Shown here: positions 8,635 through 15,739 of the stretch, in pieces
How positions within the stretch are numbered: the stretch's first letter is position 1
Layout of the letters: every line of letters begins with the position of its first letter
Source: Phycisphaerales bacterium
GTDB taxonomy: Bacteria > Planctomycetota > Phycisphaerae > UBA1845 > Fen-1342
Assembly: GCA_022839625.1 (NCBI GenBank)
Contig: JALHJL010000051.1
Coordinates: forward strand, 1-27,956
DNA: 27,956 bases
Reading direction: 5' to 3'
Translations under genes and position numbers: made by a program
Notes under the pieces: model-generated
Seen by the model: the letters and a program-made list of their open reading frames with translations, nothing else
Databases searched by the model: none
Told to the model about the DNA's origin: nothing

Positions 8635-10032
8635 TTACCGCAGCAGCGACAACACCTGTGCGCTCTGCTGCGCCGCCACTCCGAGCAGGGAGATCGCCGA
8701 CTGCATTAGGATGTTCTGGCGGTTGAGTTCAGCGCTCTCCACGGCGTAGTCGACGTCGTTGATGACGCTCTTCGCCTTCTCGAGCGCCTCGCGGGTGTTC
8801 GTCAGAGAATCCAGCGACGTTCGCACCTGGAACTTCTGGAACCCGCCGACCCGGCCTTGCAGTGTGGCCACCTGGGCCGCCGCCACGCGTGCGATGGTCG
8901 CGGCCTGCGCCGGGTCATCGAGCAGCGAGTTGCCTCCGCCGCTGACGAGCGACTTGAGGTAACCCTCGGTCGCGTTGCCGAGTTGGGCGCTGTAGACGCC
9001 TTCGATACCCAGCGTGGCCCGCGTGTCCGCGGACGTACCGAGCTGGAACGTAGCCCCGCTCCTGCCCGTGTCGCTGCCCTTGATGGTCAGGATGACCGTG
9101 CTCGTCAGGGACCCCAGGTCGAACGAGAGGCTGATGCCGTTGGCGGTGTAGGCCACGTGATCGCCGTCCACGGCGGTCTTCTGCCCGTTCACCGTCACGA
9201 CGGCGTCGACGCCGTAATCGCTGTCATCCGCGATTCCGCTGCCCTGGATCAACTTCGTCCGGACGAACGCGTCGCTGCCCTTGTCCGTGCTGTAGAGGTT
9301 CAGAACTTTGCCGCTGCCGGTCACCACGGCGGACACGCCCGTCTGCGACTTGGCCTGGTTGATCTTGTAGGCCACCGAGGACACGTTCTCGGTCGACAGC
9401 GCGGTGATCACCGCCGTGCCGAGCTTGCCCTGGACGGAGAACGTCGAGTCCTCGCTTGTGCTGGTGGTCATCACCGAGCTGAGGACGGCGTTCGAGGCCG
9501 CCGAATCGCGCGAGATGGTCAAGGTCGTGTCACTGCTGCCGGCTTTGCGGCTGTAGACCTTGACGTCGGTGATCGCACCCGCGGTGCCGACCGTCGTGTT
9601 GATGGCCATGGAGCCGTCCAGCAGCTTCAGGCCGTTGAACTGGGTGTTGGACACGATGCGGTCGATCGACGCGATCGCGTCGTCGATCTGGGCCTGGTTG
9701 GCCGCCAGTTCGTCGGCCGTCAAGCCGGCGTCGTTTGCCGCCCCGTTGGCCAGCGTCTGAATTTCGTTAAGCAGGCTGCTGATCTGGCTCAGGGCGCCGT
9801 CGGCGACCCCGAGAATCGCGTCCGTGCGCTGGTTGCTCTGGATGCCCGCGTTGACGGCGGTCAACTCGGAATTCAGGCTCGTAACAGCAAGCAGACCGGC
9901 CGGATCATCCGCCCCGCGGTTGATCTTGTAGCCGGTCGCCATGCGATACAGCACGCTTTCCTGGGCCGTCGATGTCTGGCCCAGAATATTCAGCAGCGAC
10001 AATGTGGTAACGTTGTTGACTGTCAATCCCAT
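8635..10032 (-). CDS. fliC: Flagellin
   Basis: 465 residues from ATG 10032, which has AAGGAG seven nt upstream; longer in-frame starts up to 10104 lack family resemblance. The N-terminal D0/D1 segment is clear: LTVNNVTTLSLLN, then the flagellin signatures YRMATGYKINRGADDPAGL (about 31-49), GIQSNQRTDAILGVADGALSQISSLLNEIQ and VSNTQFNGLKLLDG. The C-terminal D0 helix ends AELNRQNILMQSAISLLGVAAQQSAQVLSLL. A variable central region (about 170-390) rich in Ser, Thr, Asp and Val would be surface exposed. It forms the filament of the flagellum, secreted by the type III apparatus without a cleaved signal. No other flagellar gene is in the window. The gene is followed by a good terminator, so it is probably transcribed alone. 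Confidence 0.95.
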   Translation of the reverse strand: MGLTVNNVTTLSLLNILGQTSTAQESVLYRMATGYKINRGADDPAGLLAVTSLNSELTAVNAGIQSNQRTDAILGVADGALSQISSLLNEIQTLANGAANDAGLTADELAANQAQIDDAIASIDRIVSNTQFNGLKLLDGSMAINTTVGTAGAITDVKVYSRKAGSSDTTLTISRDSAASNAVLSSVMTTSTSEDSTFSVQGKLGTAVITALSTENVSSVAYKINQAKSQTGVSAVVTGSGKVLNLYSTDKGSDAFVRTKLIQGSGIADDSDYGVDAVVTVNGQKTAVDGDHVAYTANGISLSFDLGSLTSTVILTIKGSDTGRSGATFQLGTSADTRATLGIEGVYSAQLGNATEGYLKSLVSGGGNSLLDDPAQAATIARVAAAQVATLQGRVGGFQKFQVRTSLDSLTNTREALEKAKSVINDVDYAVESAELNRQNILMQSAISLLGVAAQQSAQVLSLLR

Positions 10033-10081
10033 GCCCGTTCTCCTTGCGGTCGCCGGCGATAAGAGACCGCATGTAGCCTTC

Positions 10082-10121
10082 AAAACGCCGGTGGGCGAAG
10101 GCAAACGCCCCCCGCGTTTTT
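10082..10121 (-). terminator. Imperfect GC-rich hairpin flanked by A and T tracts
   Basis: About 15 bp pair with one bulge and one wobble. On the minus strand the left arm starts AAAACGC and the right arm ends GCGTTTT, with an 8-nt loop. Because both ends carry A/T tracts it can act on either strand. It lies between the BtpA-family gene (stop at 10256) and the flagellin start (10032), so terminating the former is the simplest role; a regulatory flagellin leader is the alternative. Confidence 0.5.
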
Positions 10122-10255
10122 CATGGGGCAGGGTCCCGATAGCGCGGGCGCCGCCGCGCGGACGCGACCGGTCCGGAACAGAGCGTGCTCACGGCACCGG
10201 CGCTGCGGCTTTACTGGCCGGCGATGATGCGCTTATGGACACGCCGCCCCCGCCG

Positions 10256-11074
10256 TTATCCGCCCCTCGCGCGCAGCAGGCGCACCACGTCCACGAGCGC
10301 GCGCACGCGATGCGGGTCAACCACGTTGGACCAACGTCCGGCAATCTTGAGGAATGAGCCGACGATGAACACGTCCGCGTGCGGCCAGACCGTGGGAAGA
10401 TTGTCCGGCGTGAGCCCCGAACCGATGCACACCGGGATGGTCACCGCGTCGCGAACCGCGATCACGTCGTCCGTCGCTACCGGCGCGCCGGTCGCAATCC
10501 CCGTTACGACTACCGCGTCGGCCCCGAAGAACTCCGTCGTCCGCGCTGCCTCGGCAAGGGACACGTCCGCTGTGATCGCGTGGCTCGAGTGCTTCTTCTT
10601 CACATCCGCCACGATCGCGATCCCTTCCGCGCCGATCTGCCGGCGGTAGCGCAGCAACGGCCCGGCCGCGGCGGTCGGCATCAGGCCCTCGTCGGCGACG
10701 TGGGCATACGCGAAGTTCTCGACGCGCACGAAGTCAGCTCCGCACGCCTGGGCCGTCGCCAGAGCTTCCTTGTTCGCGGCCGCCAGAATCTGCACGCCCA
10801 CCGGCAGCGGGCTGACCCGCCGCACCGCCAGCCCGACCGCGGTCATCCCTGCGACGATCTCGGGCCCGACCTGGCCGCACAGATAGGGCACGTCGTGCAT
10901 GTTCTCGATCAGGAGCCCGTCGAGGCCGGCGTCCGTGTAGATCCCCGCTTCCGTCGTGGCCTGGGCGATGATGTCGTGCAGACCGGTCCGATTCCGCGGC
11001 GTGCCCGGCAGGGCGCCGACGTGGATCATGGCAATCACGGCTTTGCCACGCGTGAGCCGGTCCAACAGAACCAT
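10256..11074 (-). CDS. BtpA/SgcQ family TIM-barrel protein
   Basis: 272 residues from ATG 11074, which has GAGGA six nt upstream; a GTG at 11104 is possible but has no such site. Family marks in order: AVIAMIHVGALPGTP at about 11-25, a DAGLDGLLIENMHDVPY segment, PVGVQILAAANKEALATA, ADFVRVENFAYAHVADEG, ADVKKKHSSHA, FFGADAVVVTGIATG and the closing IPVCIGSGLTPDN with FIVGSFLK. This is the (beta/alpha)8 family founded by cyanobacterial BtpA, needed for photosystem I stability, and by SgcQ of enterobacterial sugar clusters. Its reaction is not established. Here it has no photosynthesis or sugar neighbours, so its role is unknown; the phosphate-binding style ending suggests a small phosphorylated ligand (inference). 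Confidence 0.88.
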   Translation of the reverse strand: MVLLDRLTRGKAVIAMIHVGALPGTPRNRTGLHDIIAQATTEAGIYTDAGLDGLLIENMHDVPYLCGQVGPEIVAGMTAVGLAVRRVSPLPVGVQILAAANKEALATAQACGADFVRVENFAYAHVADEGLMPTAAAGPLLRYRRQIGAEGIAIVADVKKKHSSHAITADVSLAEAARTTEFFGADAVVVTGIATGAPVATDDVIAVRDAVTIPVCIGSGLTPDNLPTVWPHADVFIVGSFLKIAGRWSNVVDPHRVRALVDVVRLLRARGG

Positions 11075-11221
11075 GAGCTGTCCTCGGGCGTGCTGTCCGG
11101 CCACTCAGCCTAGCCGGGGCCGGGGCGACCGCAAGTCCCCCGCCGCCGGCCGCCGGACCGTGGGCGCCCCCGTCTCCCCTATCCTCAACCGAGCGGGCGT
11201 GTCTACCTCTGCATCCTGGCG

Positions 11222-11227
11222 TATACT
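11222..11227 (+). promoter_or_regulatory. -10 element TATACT upstream of the small lipoprotein gene
   Basis: TATACT matches the sigma70 -10 at five of six bases and lies 37 nt before the ATG at 11265. No good -35 is visible 16-18 nt upstream. Confidence 0.35.
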
Positions 11228-11264
11228 CTCGGTGGCCGGACCACCCGGCAAAGGAGCGTTGCGC

Positions 11265-11627
11265 ATGACACGGCCGGCGTTGACCCTGCTCGTTGGACTC
11301 GGCGTGCTGACCCTGCTCGGCGGCTGTCACCGCCAGTTCACCCACGAGCGCTTCGACATGATCCAGATCGGCGTGGACGACCGCGAGGACGTCCGTTACA
11401 TCCTCGGCAGACCCACGTCCGACCTCGACGACCAGTGGCTCTACGACAACCTCAAACGGCACTACTCGGCCGTGATCTACTTTGACGACAATGGACGGGT
11501 GCGCGGGAAGGAATGGATGGACGCGCGCACCGGCGAGTGGGAGGGCCGCAACCCCGATGCAAACGAGCCGCCGCCGGGCGAGGTCCGCGAGATTCACAAG
11601 AAGACCCGGCGGATCGACGAGGATTGA
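11265..11627 (+). CDS. Small lipoprotein with BamE/SmpA-like fold
   Basis: 120 residues from ATG 11265, with AAAGGAG eight nt upstream. A short N-terminal signal ends in the lipobox LLGGC, so Cys21 should be lipidated and the protein anchored in a membrane. After it comes FDMIQIGVDDREDVRYILGRPT (about 30-51), then a W-x-Y-D-N segment and a beta-hairpin VIYFDDNGRVRGKEW. That order matches the BamE/OmlA-like fold, in which a helical pair precedes a small sheet. In proteobacteria BamE belongs to the outer-membrane assembly complex, but many unrelated small lipoproteins share the fold, so I claim the fold and not the role. The C-terminus is charged (KKTRRIDED). It appears monocistronic, with its own -10 element and a hairpin downstream. 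Confidence 0.78.
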   Translation: MTRPALTLLVGLGVLTLLGGCHRQFTHERFDMIQIGVDDREDVRYILGRPTSDLDDQWLYDNLKRHYSAVIYFDDNGRVRGKEWMDARTGEWEGRNPDANEPPPGEVREIHKKTRRIDED

Positions 11628-11976
11628 CGGAGACCGCCGAGGCGCCGCGAGGGCTACGGGCACACGGGCCTCGCGAGATCAGTAGTGCAGCGCGGCGTTG
11701 CACTCCACCTCTGTTGCCGGGGCGACCGGCTACCATTTGACCAGAGTGTCTCCGTGACCTTGGCGTTCTTCGTGCCTCTGCGGCTTCCGTCCGGACACCG
11801 GCATGCCACGCGCAATCGCCCTGCACCGGATTCGCGACCTCCTCGGCCTCCGCCGCAGCGGACGCGTCGCGCCCCTGCGACGGGCGTGACGCGGATCGCG
11901 GCGCACGCTCGCAAGCGACGATCGGGACGATCCGGCCCGGTCGCGCGGGCACTGGACGGCCGGGTGCGGGGGGTAC
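11628..11976. other. Intergenic region with two hairpins and a decayed dispersed repeat
   Basis: No supportable gene. A hairpin at 11646-11675 (CGCGAGG/CCTCGCG, long loop) lies just after the lipoprotein stop and may end its transcript, without a T run. A second at 11684-11704 has a 9-bp stem with one G-U pair and a 3-nt loop. The tract at 11740-11790 resembles the common degenerate intergenic repeat built of CACGGAG/GCAGAGGC-type units on the minus strand. Confidence 0.5.
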
Positions 11977-11995
11977 CATAATGATAATGAACAGC
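11953..11995 (+). promoter_or_regulatory. Promoter with Fur-box-like operator upstream of the Fur-family gene
   Basis: An AT island in a GC-rich context reads CATAATGATAATGAACAG from 11977: two perfect NATAAT hexamers in a row and a third partial one, as in the classic Fur box built from GATAAT units. CATAAT also serves as a -10 with TGGACG (11953-11958) 18 nt upstream, so a bound repressor would block RNA polymerase. Which metal is sensed cannot be told. Confidence 0.5.
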
Positions 11996-12018
11996 CATTG
12001 CCTTTAGTTACGGAGCAG

Positions 12019-12408
12019 ATGCCGGTGATGAAGCGGACCACCAACCAGCGGAAGGCGATTCGTGATGTCTTCAGCCAGACCGACCGCCCGTTGAGTACGG
12101 AAGAGGTTCACGCTGCCGCCCAGCGTCATCTGCCGCGCATTGGAATCGCCACGGTTTATCGGACACTGAAGCTGCTGCTTGGCGAGGGCTGGCTCACCGC
12201 GGTCAGACTGCCCGGCGAGCCGCCCAGGTACGAGCTCGCGGGTAAGCCGCACCATCACCATTTCCACTGCCGGGCCTGCGGGCGCGTATACGAGGTGCCT
12301 GGAAACGCGGAGTTGCTCGATTCGATCCTGCCCGCTGGTTTCACCCTGGACAGCCACGACCTGATGCTGTGCGGACGATGCGCGCAGTGCAGCGGGCGGC
12401 CGGGATAG
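12019..12408 (+). CDS. Fur-family metal-dependent transcriptional regulator
   Basis: 129 residues. The winged-helix DNA-binding domain covers about 5-75, with RKAIRDVFSQ, PLSTEEVHAAA and the recognition helix GIATVYRTLKLL. A metal-rich dimerisation domain follows: HHHHFHCRACG (residues 78-88) and LCGRCAQC at the end, giving C84xxC87 and C118xxC121 for a structural zinc, with a third Cys at 124. The family represses iron, zinc, manganese or peroxide-response genes; the subtype (Fur, Zur, PerR, Mur) is not decided by sequence alone. Start choice: GGAG lies three nt before ATG 12019 and 12 nt before ATG 12028, neither ideal; a TTG at 11998 is unlikely. The Fur-box-like sequence just upstream suggests autoregulation. 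It is convergent with tsaE. Confidence 0.9.
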   Translation: MPVMKRTTNQRKAIRDVFSQTDRPLSTEEVHAAAQRHLPRIGIATVYRTLKLLLGEGWLTAVRLPGEPPRYELAGKPHHHHFHCRACGRVYEVPGNAELLDSILPAGFTLDSHDLMLCGRCAQCSGRPG

Positions 12409-12417
12409 CATTCCGAT

Positions 12418-12491
12418 GAAGGGGACTGGCTCCGCGCCGACGGGCTTTCGCGGTAGCGCTGCGTGGGTCTCTCGCGGTGCCTGTACCCTTC
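12418..12491. repeat. REP-like imperfect palindrome between convergent genes
   Basis: The 19-nt ends GAAGGGGACTGGCTCCGCG (12418-12436) and, inverted, GAAGGGTACAGGCACCGCG (12473-12491) match at 16 of 19 positions around a 36-bp centre. GGGGACTGGC/GGxACAGGCACC ends recall REP elements linked to REP-associated (Y1) transposases. It fills the gap between fur and tsaE and could also form a bidirectional terminator. Confidence 0.55.
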
Positions 12492-12502
12492 TTCACCGGC
12501 CG

Positions 12503-12976
12503 CTATCCCAGGCCTCTTTCCAGCTCCGCGAGGCGCTCGGCCGGCTCCCAGCGAAAGCACGCCCGCCGCACGCTCCGTCCGATATGTTCCAGGCCGATCC
12601 AGCATGCATTGGGCGGAACGGCGTCGGCCACGCGGTCGGCCCATTCGAGCGCCGTGACGGCGGCTGGTTCGGCGATGAGCTCGTCGAGCCCCAGTGACAA
12701 CAGCTCGCCGGGGCCGTGGAGGCGGTACGCGTCGAGGTGATAGAGCTTCAGGCGTCCGCGATATTCGCGAATCAGGACGAACGTGGGGCTGACGACGGGC
12801 TCGTCATCGGGCACCTCAAGCCCGTCGGCCAGACCCTTGACGAAATGGGTCTTGCCGGCCCCCAGCGGTCCGGTGAGGGCCACGAAGTCGCCGGCACGCA
12901 GCACGCGCCCCAACGCCCGCCCGAGGGCGACCGTCTCCTGCGGACCCTTGCTGAGCCGCTCGTAGCCAGCCATCAT
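12503..12976 (-). CDS. tsaE: tRNA threonylcarbamoyladenosine biosynthesis ATPase TsaE
   Basis: 157 residues, normal for TsaE. The Walker A loop GPLGAGKTHFVKGLADGL is at about 36-53, followed by SPTFVLIREYRGRLKLYHLDAYRL, which is the family's characteristic S-P-T-F and Y-H-x-D-x-Y-R-L block with the Walker B aspartate, and by ALEWADRV. TsaE is the P-loop ATPase that works with TsaB, TsaC and TsaD to make t6A at position 37 of tRNAs reading ANN codons. The start ATG 12976 overlaps the TGA of thiL as ATGA, which points to translational coupling; a second ATG follows at once. No tsaB or tsaD is nearby. Confidence 0.93.
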   Translation of the reverse strand: MMAGYERLSKGPQETVALGRALGRVLRAGDFVALTGPLGAGKTHFVKGLADGLEVPDDEPVVSPTFVLIREYRGRLKLYHLDAYRLHGPGELLSLGLDELIAEPAAVTALEWADRVADAVPPNACWIGLEHIGRSVRRACFRWEPAERLAELERGLG

Positions 12977-13941
12977 CGGAAGTGTTCCCAGCCCCGCGGG
13001 GCAATTGCCTCCCGGCCGCCCGCGGACAACGTTAGCCACAGGCCGCGCTCGGCCGTGATCGTCCCGAGCGGCAGGAGCGGAACACGCTCGCACGCGGCCC
13101 GGGGCGCGTCCGGCGGAAGAACCACGATCAGCTCGAAGTCCTCGCCGTCGTGCAACGCATGGTCGCGCGGCGAGCGCCCGTCCTGTTGCGCGCGGCGGTG
13201 CGCGTCGGGGTGAATGGCGGCGTCGAGGGCAGGCTCATCGAGCACGGCGCCGCAGCCGGACGCGTCCAGTATCCGCGCCAGGTCCAGAGCCAGGCCGTCG
13301 CTGATGTCGATCATCGCGTGCGGCGCGAGGTGCCGGTTGATTTCAAGTGCTGCGGCGATGCGGGGCTCGAAGGTCAGGTGGCGGCCCAGCAGCGAGCCGC
13401 CCACCGGTCCGGTGAGCCACACTCGGTCTCCGGGGCGCGCCCCATGCCGCCCGACCGGCTGGCGGCCTGGCTCGCAGCGGGCGGCAACCGAGATGCTGAT
13501 CGCCGTGGGAGCATCCCAACTGTTGGTGTCCCCGCCGACGATCGGGCACCCGAAGCGCAGCCCGCACTCGTGCGCGCCGCGGGCCAGCTCGAGGGCATCC
13601 TCCATCGACAGGGCGTTGCACAGCGAGACGGCGCACAGGGCACCGATGGGCACGGCGGCCATCGCAGCGCAATCGCTCAGATTGACCGCCATCGCCTTGC
13701 GCCCGATTGTCCGCCACGGATGCACAGCCGAGTCGAAATCCACGCCGTCCATGAGCATGTCCACGGTCCAGAGCAACGGCGGCGGGCCGGGCTCCAGAAC
13801 GCTCATATCGTCGCCAAACGCGATCGGCGGCGGGCCGGCGCCGGGCCCCGGCGCGTTTGTGGCACCGGGCCGGCCGAGCAGGTCGCGCAGGCGGCGGATC
13901 AGCTCCAGCTCGCCACGCCGCGTTGAGTCCGGGTCGCTCAT
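12973..13941 (-). CDS. thiL: Thiamine-monophosphate kinase ThiL
   Basis: 322 residues from ATG 13941, with GAGGAA close upstream; an in-frame ATG at 14019 lacks family sequence. ThiL marks in order: ELELIRRL near the N-terminus, FGDDMSVLE (the GDD of the metal and nucleotide site), TVDMLMDGVDF, GRKAMAVNLSDCAAMAA (about 82-98), FGCPIVGGDTNS, ISDGLALDLARIL and HDGEDFELIV. It belongs to the PurM-like kinases and phosphorylates thiamine monophosphate to thiamine diphosphate. LMDGVDF stands where many homologues have VEGVHF. It forms an operon with tsaE. No TPP riboswitch is visible upstream. Confidence 0.93.
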   Translation of the reverse strand: MSDPDSTRRGELELIRRLRDLLGRPGATNAPGPGAGPPPIAFGDDMSVLEPGPPPLLWTVDMLMDGVDFDSAVHPWRTIGRKAMAVNLSDCAAMAAVPIGALCAVSLCNALSMEDALELARGAHECGLRFGCPIVGGDTNSWDAPTAISISVAARCEPGRQPVGRHGARPGDRVWLTGPVGGSLLGRHLTFEPRIAAALEINRHLAPHAMIDISDGLALDLARILDASGCGAVLDEPALDAAIHPDAHRRAQQDGRSPRDHALHDGEDFELIVVLPPDAPRAACERVPLLPLGTITAERGLWLTLSAGGREAIAPRGWEHFR

Positions 13942-14267
13942 GCGTTCCTCAGAGGAATCGGGGTTCTGCGGTCCACATTCTAACGGCGTCCTGGCCGGCC
14001 GAGGCGTGGAGACGGTCAATTGCCCCCGGGATGCCGGCGGCGCGGACGGGGGGCCGGCAATCGGGACGGCGGCTTTGTTGGCAGGCCGCCTCTTTGCGGA
14101 ATAAGATTAAAGGAAACGGGGCCGCGATCGGCGGAGCCTGTGAAGTCAGGGCGAAGCTCTGCTTTGTCCCTGGGCAGCGCGTACTGCTCGTGCAGGACGG
14201 GAGCATTGTGCCGATAGGGGAACGAGGACGGCGCGCGGGCGGCGTGTGTTGAGGTAGGTGAACAGCT
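13942..14267. other. 326-bp divergent intergenic region
   Basis: No supportable gene. It must hold the promoters for thiL (-) and the first HExxH gene (+). An AT-rich patch GGAATAAGATTAAAGG at 14098-14113 is the likeliest core promoter, with TTGTTG (14075-14080) upstream at poor spacing. A hairpin at 14147-14172 (CAGGG and AAGC arms, one bulge and one wobble, loop TCT) would lie in the leader of the plus-strand gene. Confidence 0.45.
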
Positions 14268-15698
14268 ATGAAGAGCTCACTGCGGGTTGTGGCGGCGTGC
14301 GTGCTGGCGATGGCCCTGGCGGCGGTCGGGCGGGCGGAGATCGAGGGCCGTTATCGCATCGACCTGGTGAACGGCCAATCCGTCGAGGGGGACGTGAAGG
14401 AGCTTGCCGACGGCTCCTACGAGGTCAAGACCCGGCACGGAATCGTGGTGGTGGTGAAGAGGAGCGAAGTCCGCGGGATGCGTCCGCTGGAGGAGGCCGC
14501 GGTCGCCAATACGATGGTGCCGAACCGCATACCCGCCACGGCGGGCGCCGTGCGGCCCGAGATTTCGGATGCCGAGATCGAGGTCATCCTCGCGGGCATC
14601 GTGGCGGAGCCCGACGCGTCGCTGGTCGGGGCCGACCGCGACGAGATGATGGCCGAGCTGCCGCTGAACGAGGAGTCGCTCGCGGAGATGCGGCGCATCG
14701 CCGGCCCGGACTCCAAGGTGATGCTCAAGCCGCACTTCGTGATGGTGTACACTTCGACGCAGCAGGAGGCCCAGAAGCTGGCGGCGCGGCTGGAGTCCGT
14801 CTACCGCTGGAAGATCCAGTTCATGCGGATGATGAACCGGCCCGTCCAGCGGCCGGAATCCAAGCTGGAGATCTTCTACTTCGGGGAGCACAAGGACTTC
14901 CAGGCCATCTCCGGAGCTCCGCCGGGCGTCGCCGGCTTCTACAGACCCGACGAACGCCGCTCGTACTTCTTCGACTTCGCCACGCACCCGTACATCGCTC
15001 CGGCGGTGGAACGGGCAAAGGACAAGAATACGCCGTGGCGGGAGCGTCAGCGACTGCGAAACCGCATCTCGCGGTTTTGCGAGCGGCAGAACCTGGAGGT
15101 CATCCAGCACGAGGCCGGGCACCATATCGACTTCAACATCGGGCTCTTCCCCAACAACGGGTTGACCCGCAAGGCAAGCATCCCGTTGTGGCTGGTGGAA
15201 GGCACCACGATGCTGTTCGAGGTTCCGCCCAGCTCGGCCGGGGCCAGTCTCGGCGTGATGAATCATGCGCGGCTGAACGAGCTCCGCACGGTGTGGGGAC
15301 GGCATCCGCTCTCCGTGGCAGAGTGGAAACGCTTCATCATCGACAACCAGATGTGGCGCCAGCCGCCAAAGGGGAATGAGGCCCACTCCTATTGCCTCGG
15401 CTGGGGCCTGGTGTACTACCTGTGGAAGGAGCACCGCGCCGGCTATGCCACCTACTGCCAGGTCGTCTACGACCGCGAAGAAGACGTGGAGATGACGAAC
15501 GCGGAGCGCGAAAAGGAATTCGAGGACATCTTCGGCCGTGTAGACGAGAAATGGGTCGAGCGCTTCTACAAGTTCCTCGACGGGCTGCAGCTCAAGAAAT
15601 CGCTGCTCCCGCCCGGCGAGGACGGGCGCGACGAACCGCGCCAGGGCAGATCGGGAGGCGACCGGGGCGGGAGGTCCGGCGGCCGACGCGGCCAGTAG
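14268..15698 (+). CDS. Secreted DUF1570-type protein with HEAGH zinc-metallopeptidase motif
   Basis: 476 residues from ATG 14268. A signal peptide covers about 1-23 (ending GRAE). Residues 28-75 resemble a small beta module (RYRIDLVNGQSVEGDVKEL...VKRSEVRGM) common in planctomycete proteins. The catalytic-type domain begins near 153 with FVMVYTS and QKLAARLESVYR; H281-E282-H285 form HEAGH, and E311 in WLVEGTTMLFE lies 26 residues on, as expected for a gluzincin third ligand. The family has no assigned substrate, so protease activity is inferred from the motif. The C-terminal tail is rich in Arg and Gly (GRSGGDRGGRSGG). The next gene is a paralogue 41 bp downstream. AGGTG upstream of the start is a moderate ribosome site. 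Confidence 0.85.
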   Translation: MKSSLRVVAACVLAMALAAVGRAEIEGRYRIDLVNGQSVEGDVKELADGSYEVKTRHGIVVVVKRSEVRGMRPLEEAAVANTMVPNRIPATAGAVRPEISDAEIEVILAGIVAEPDASLVGADRDEMMAELPLNEESLAEMRRIAGPDSKVMLKPHFVMVYTSTQQEAQKLAARLESVYRWKIQFMRMMNRPVQRPESKLEIFYFGEHKDFQAISGAPPGVAGFYRPDERRSYFFDFATHPYIAPAVERAKDKNTPWRERQRLRNRISRFCERQNLEVIQHEAGHHIDFNIGLFPNNGLTRKASIPLWLVEGTTMLFEVPPSSAGASLGVMNHARLNELRTVWGRHPLSVAEWKRFIIDNQMWRQPPKGNEAHSYCLGWGLVYYLWKEHRAGYATYCQVVYDREEDVEMTNAEREKEFEDIFGRVDEKWVERFYKFLDGLQLKKSLLPPGEDGRDEPRQGRSGGDRGGRSGGRRGQ

Positions 15699-15739
15699 AC
15701 GTGACCTCGGTGCCTGGGAACACGCAACGCACGGGAAAC

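Noticed and set aside
10122..10255. Sigma28 promoter for flagellin
   Set aside because: The nearest TAAA/GCCGTGAG pair has wrong spacing and only five of eight -10 bases; too weak to annotate.
12973..12976. Frameshift between thiL and tsaE
   Set aside because: The four-base ATGA overlap is a normal coupled gene junction, and both proteins are full length.
13150..14252. Plus-strand open frames across thiL and its upstream region
   Set aside because: Same reason: mirror frames of thiL, low-complexity composition, no start signals.
13942..14267. TPP riboswitch for thiL or another riboswitch in the leader
   Set aside because: No conserved TPP core was found on the minus strand, and the plus-strand hairpin matches no riboswitch class I know.
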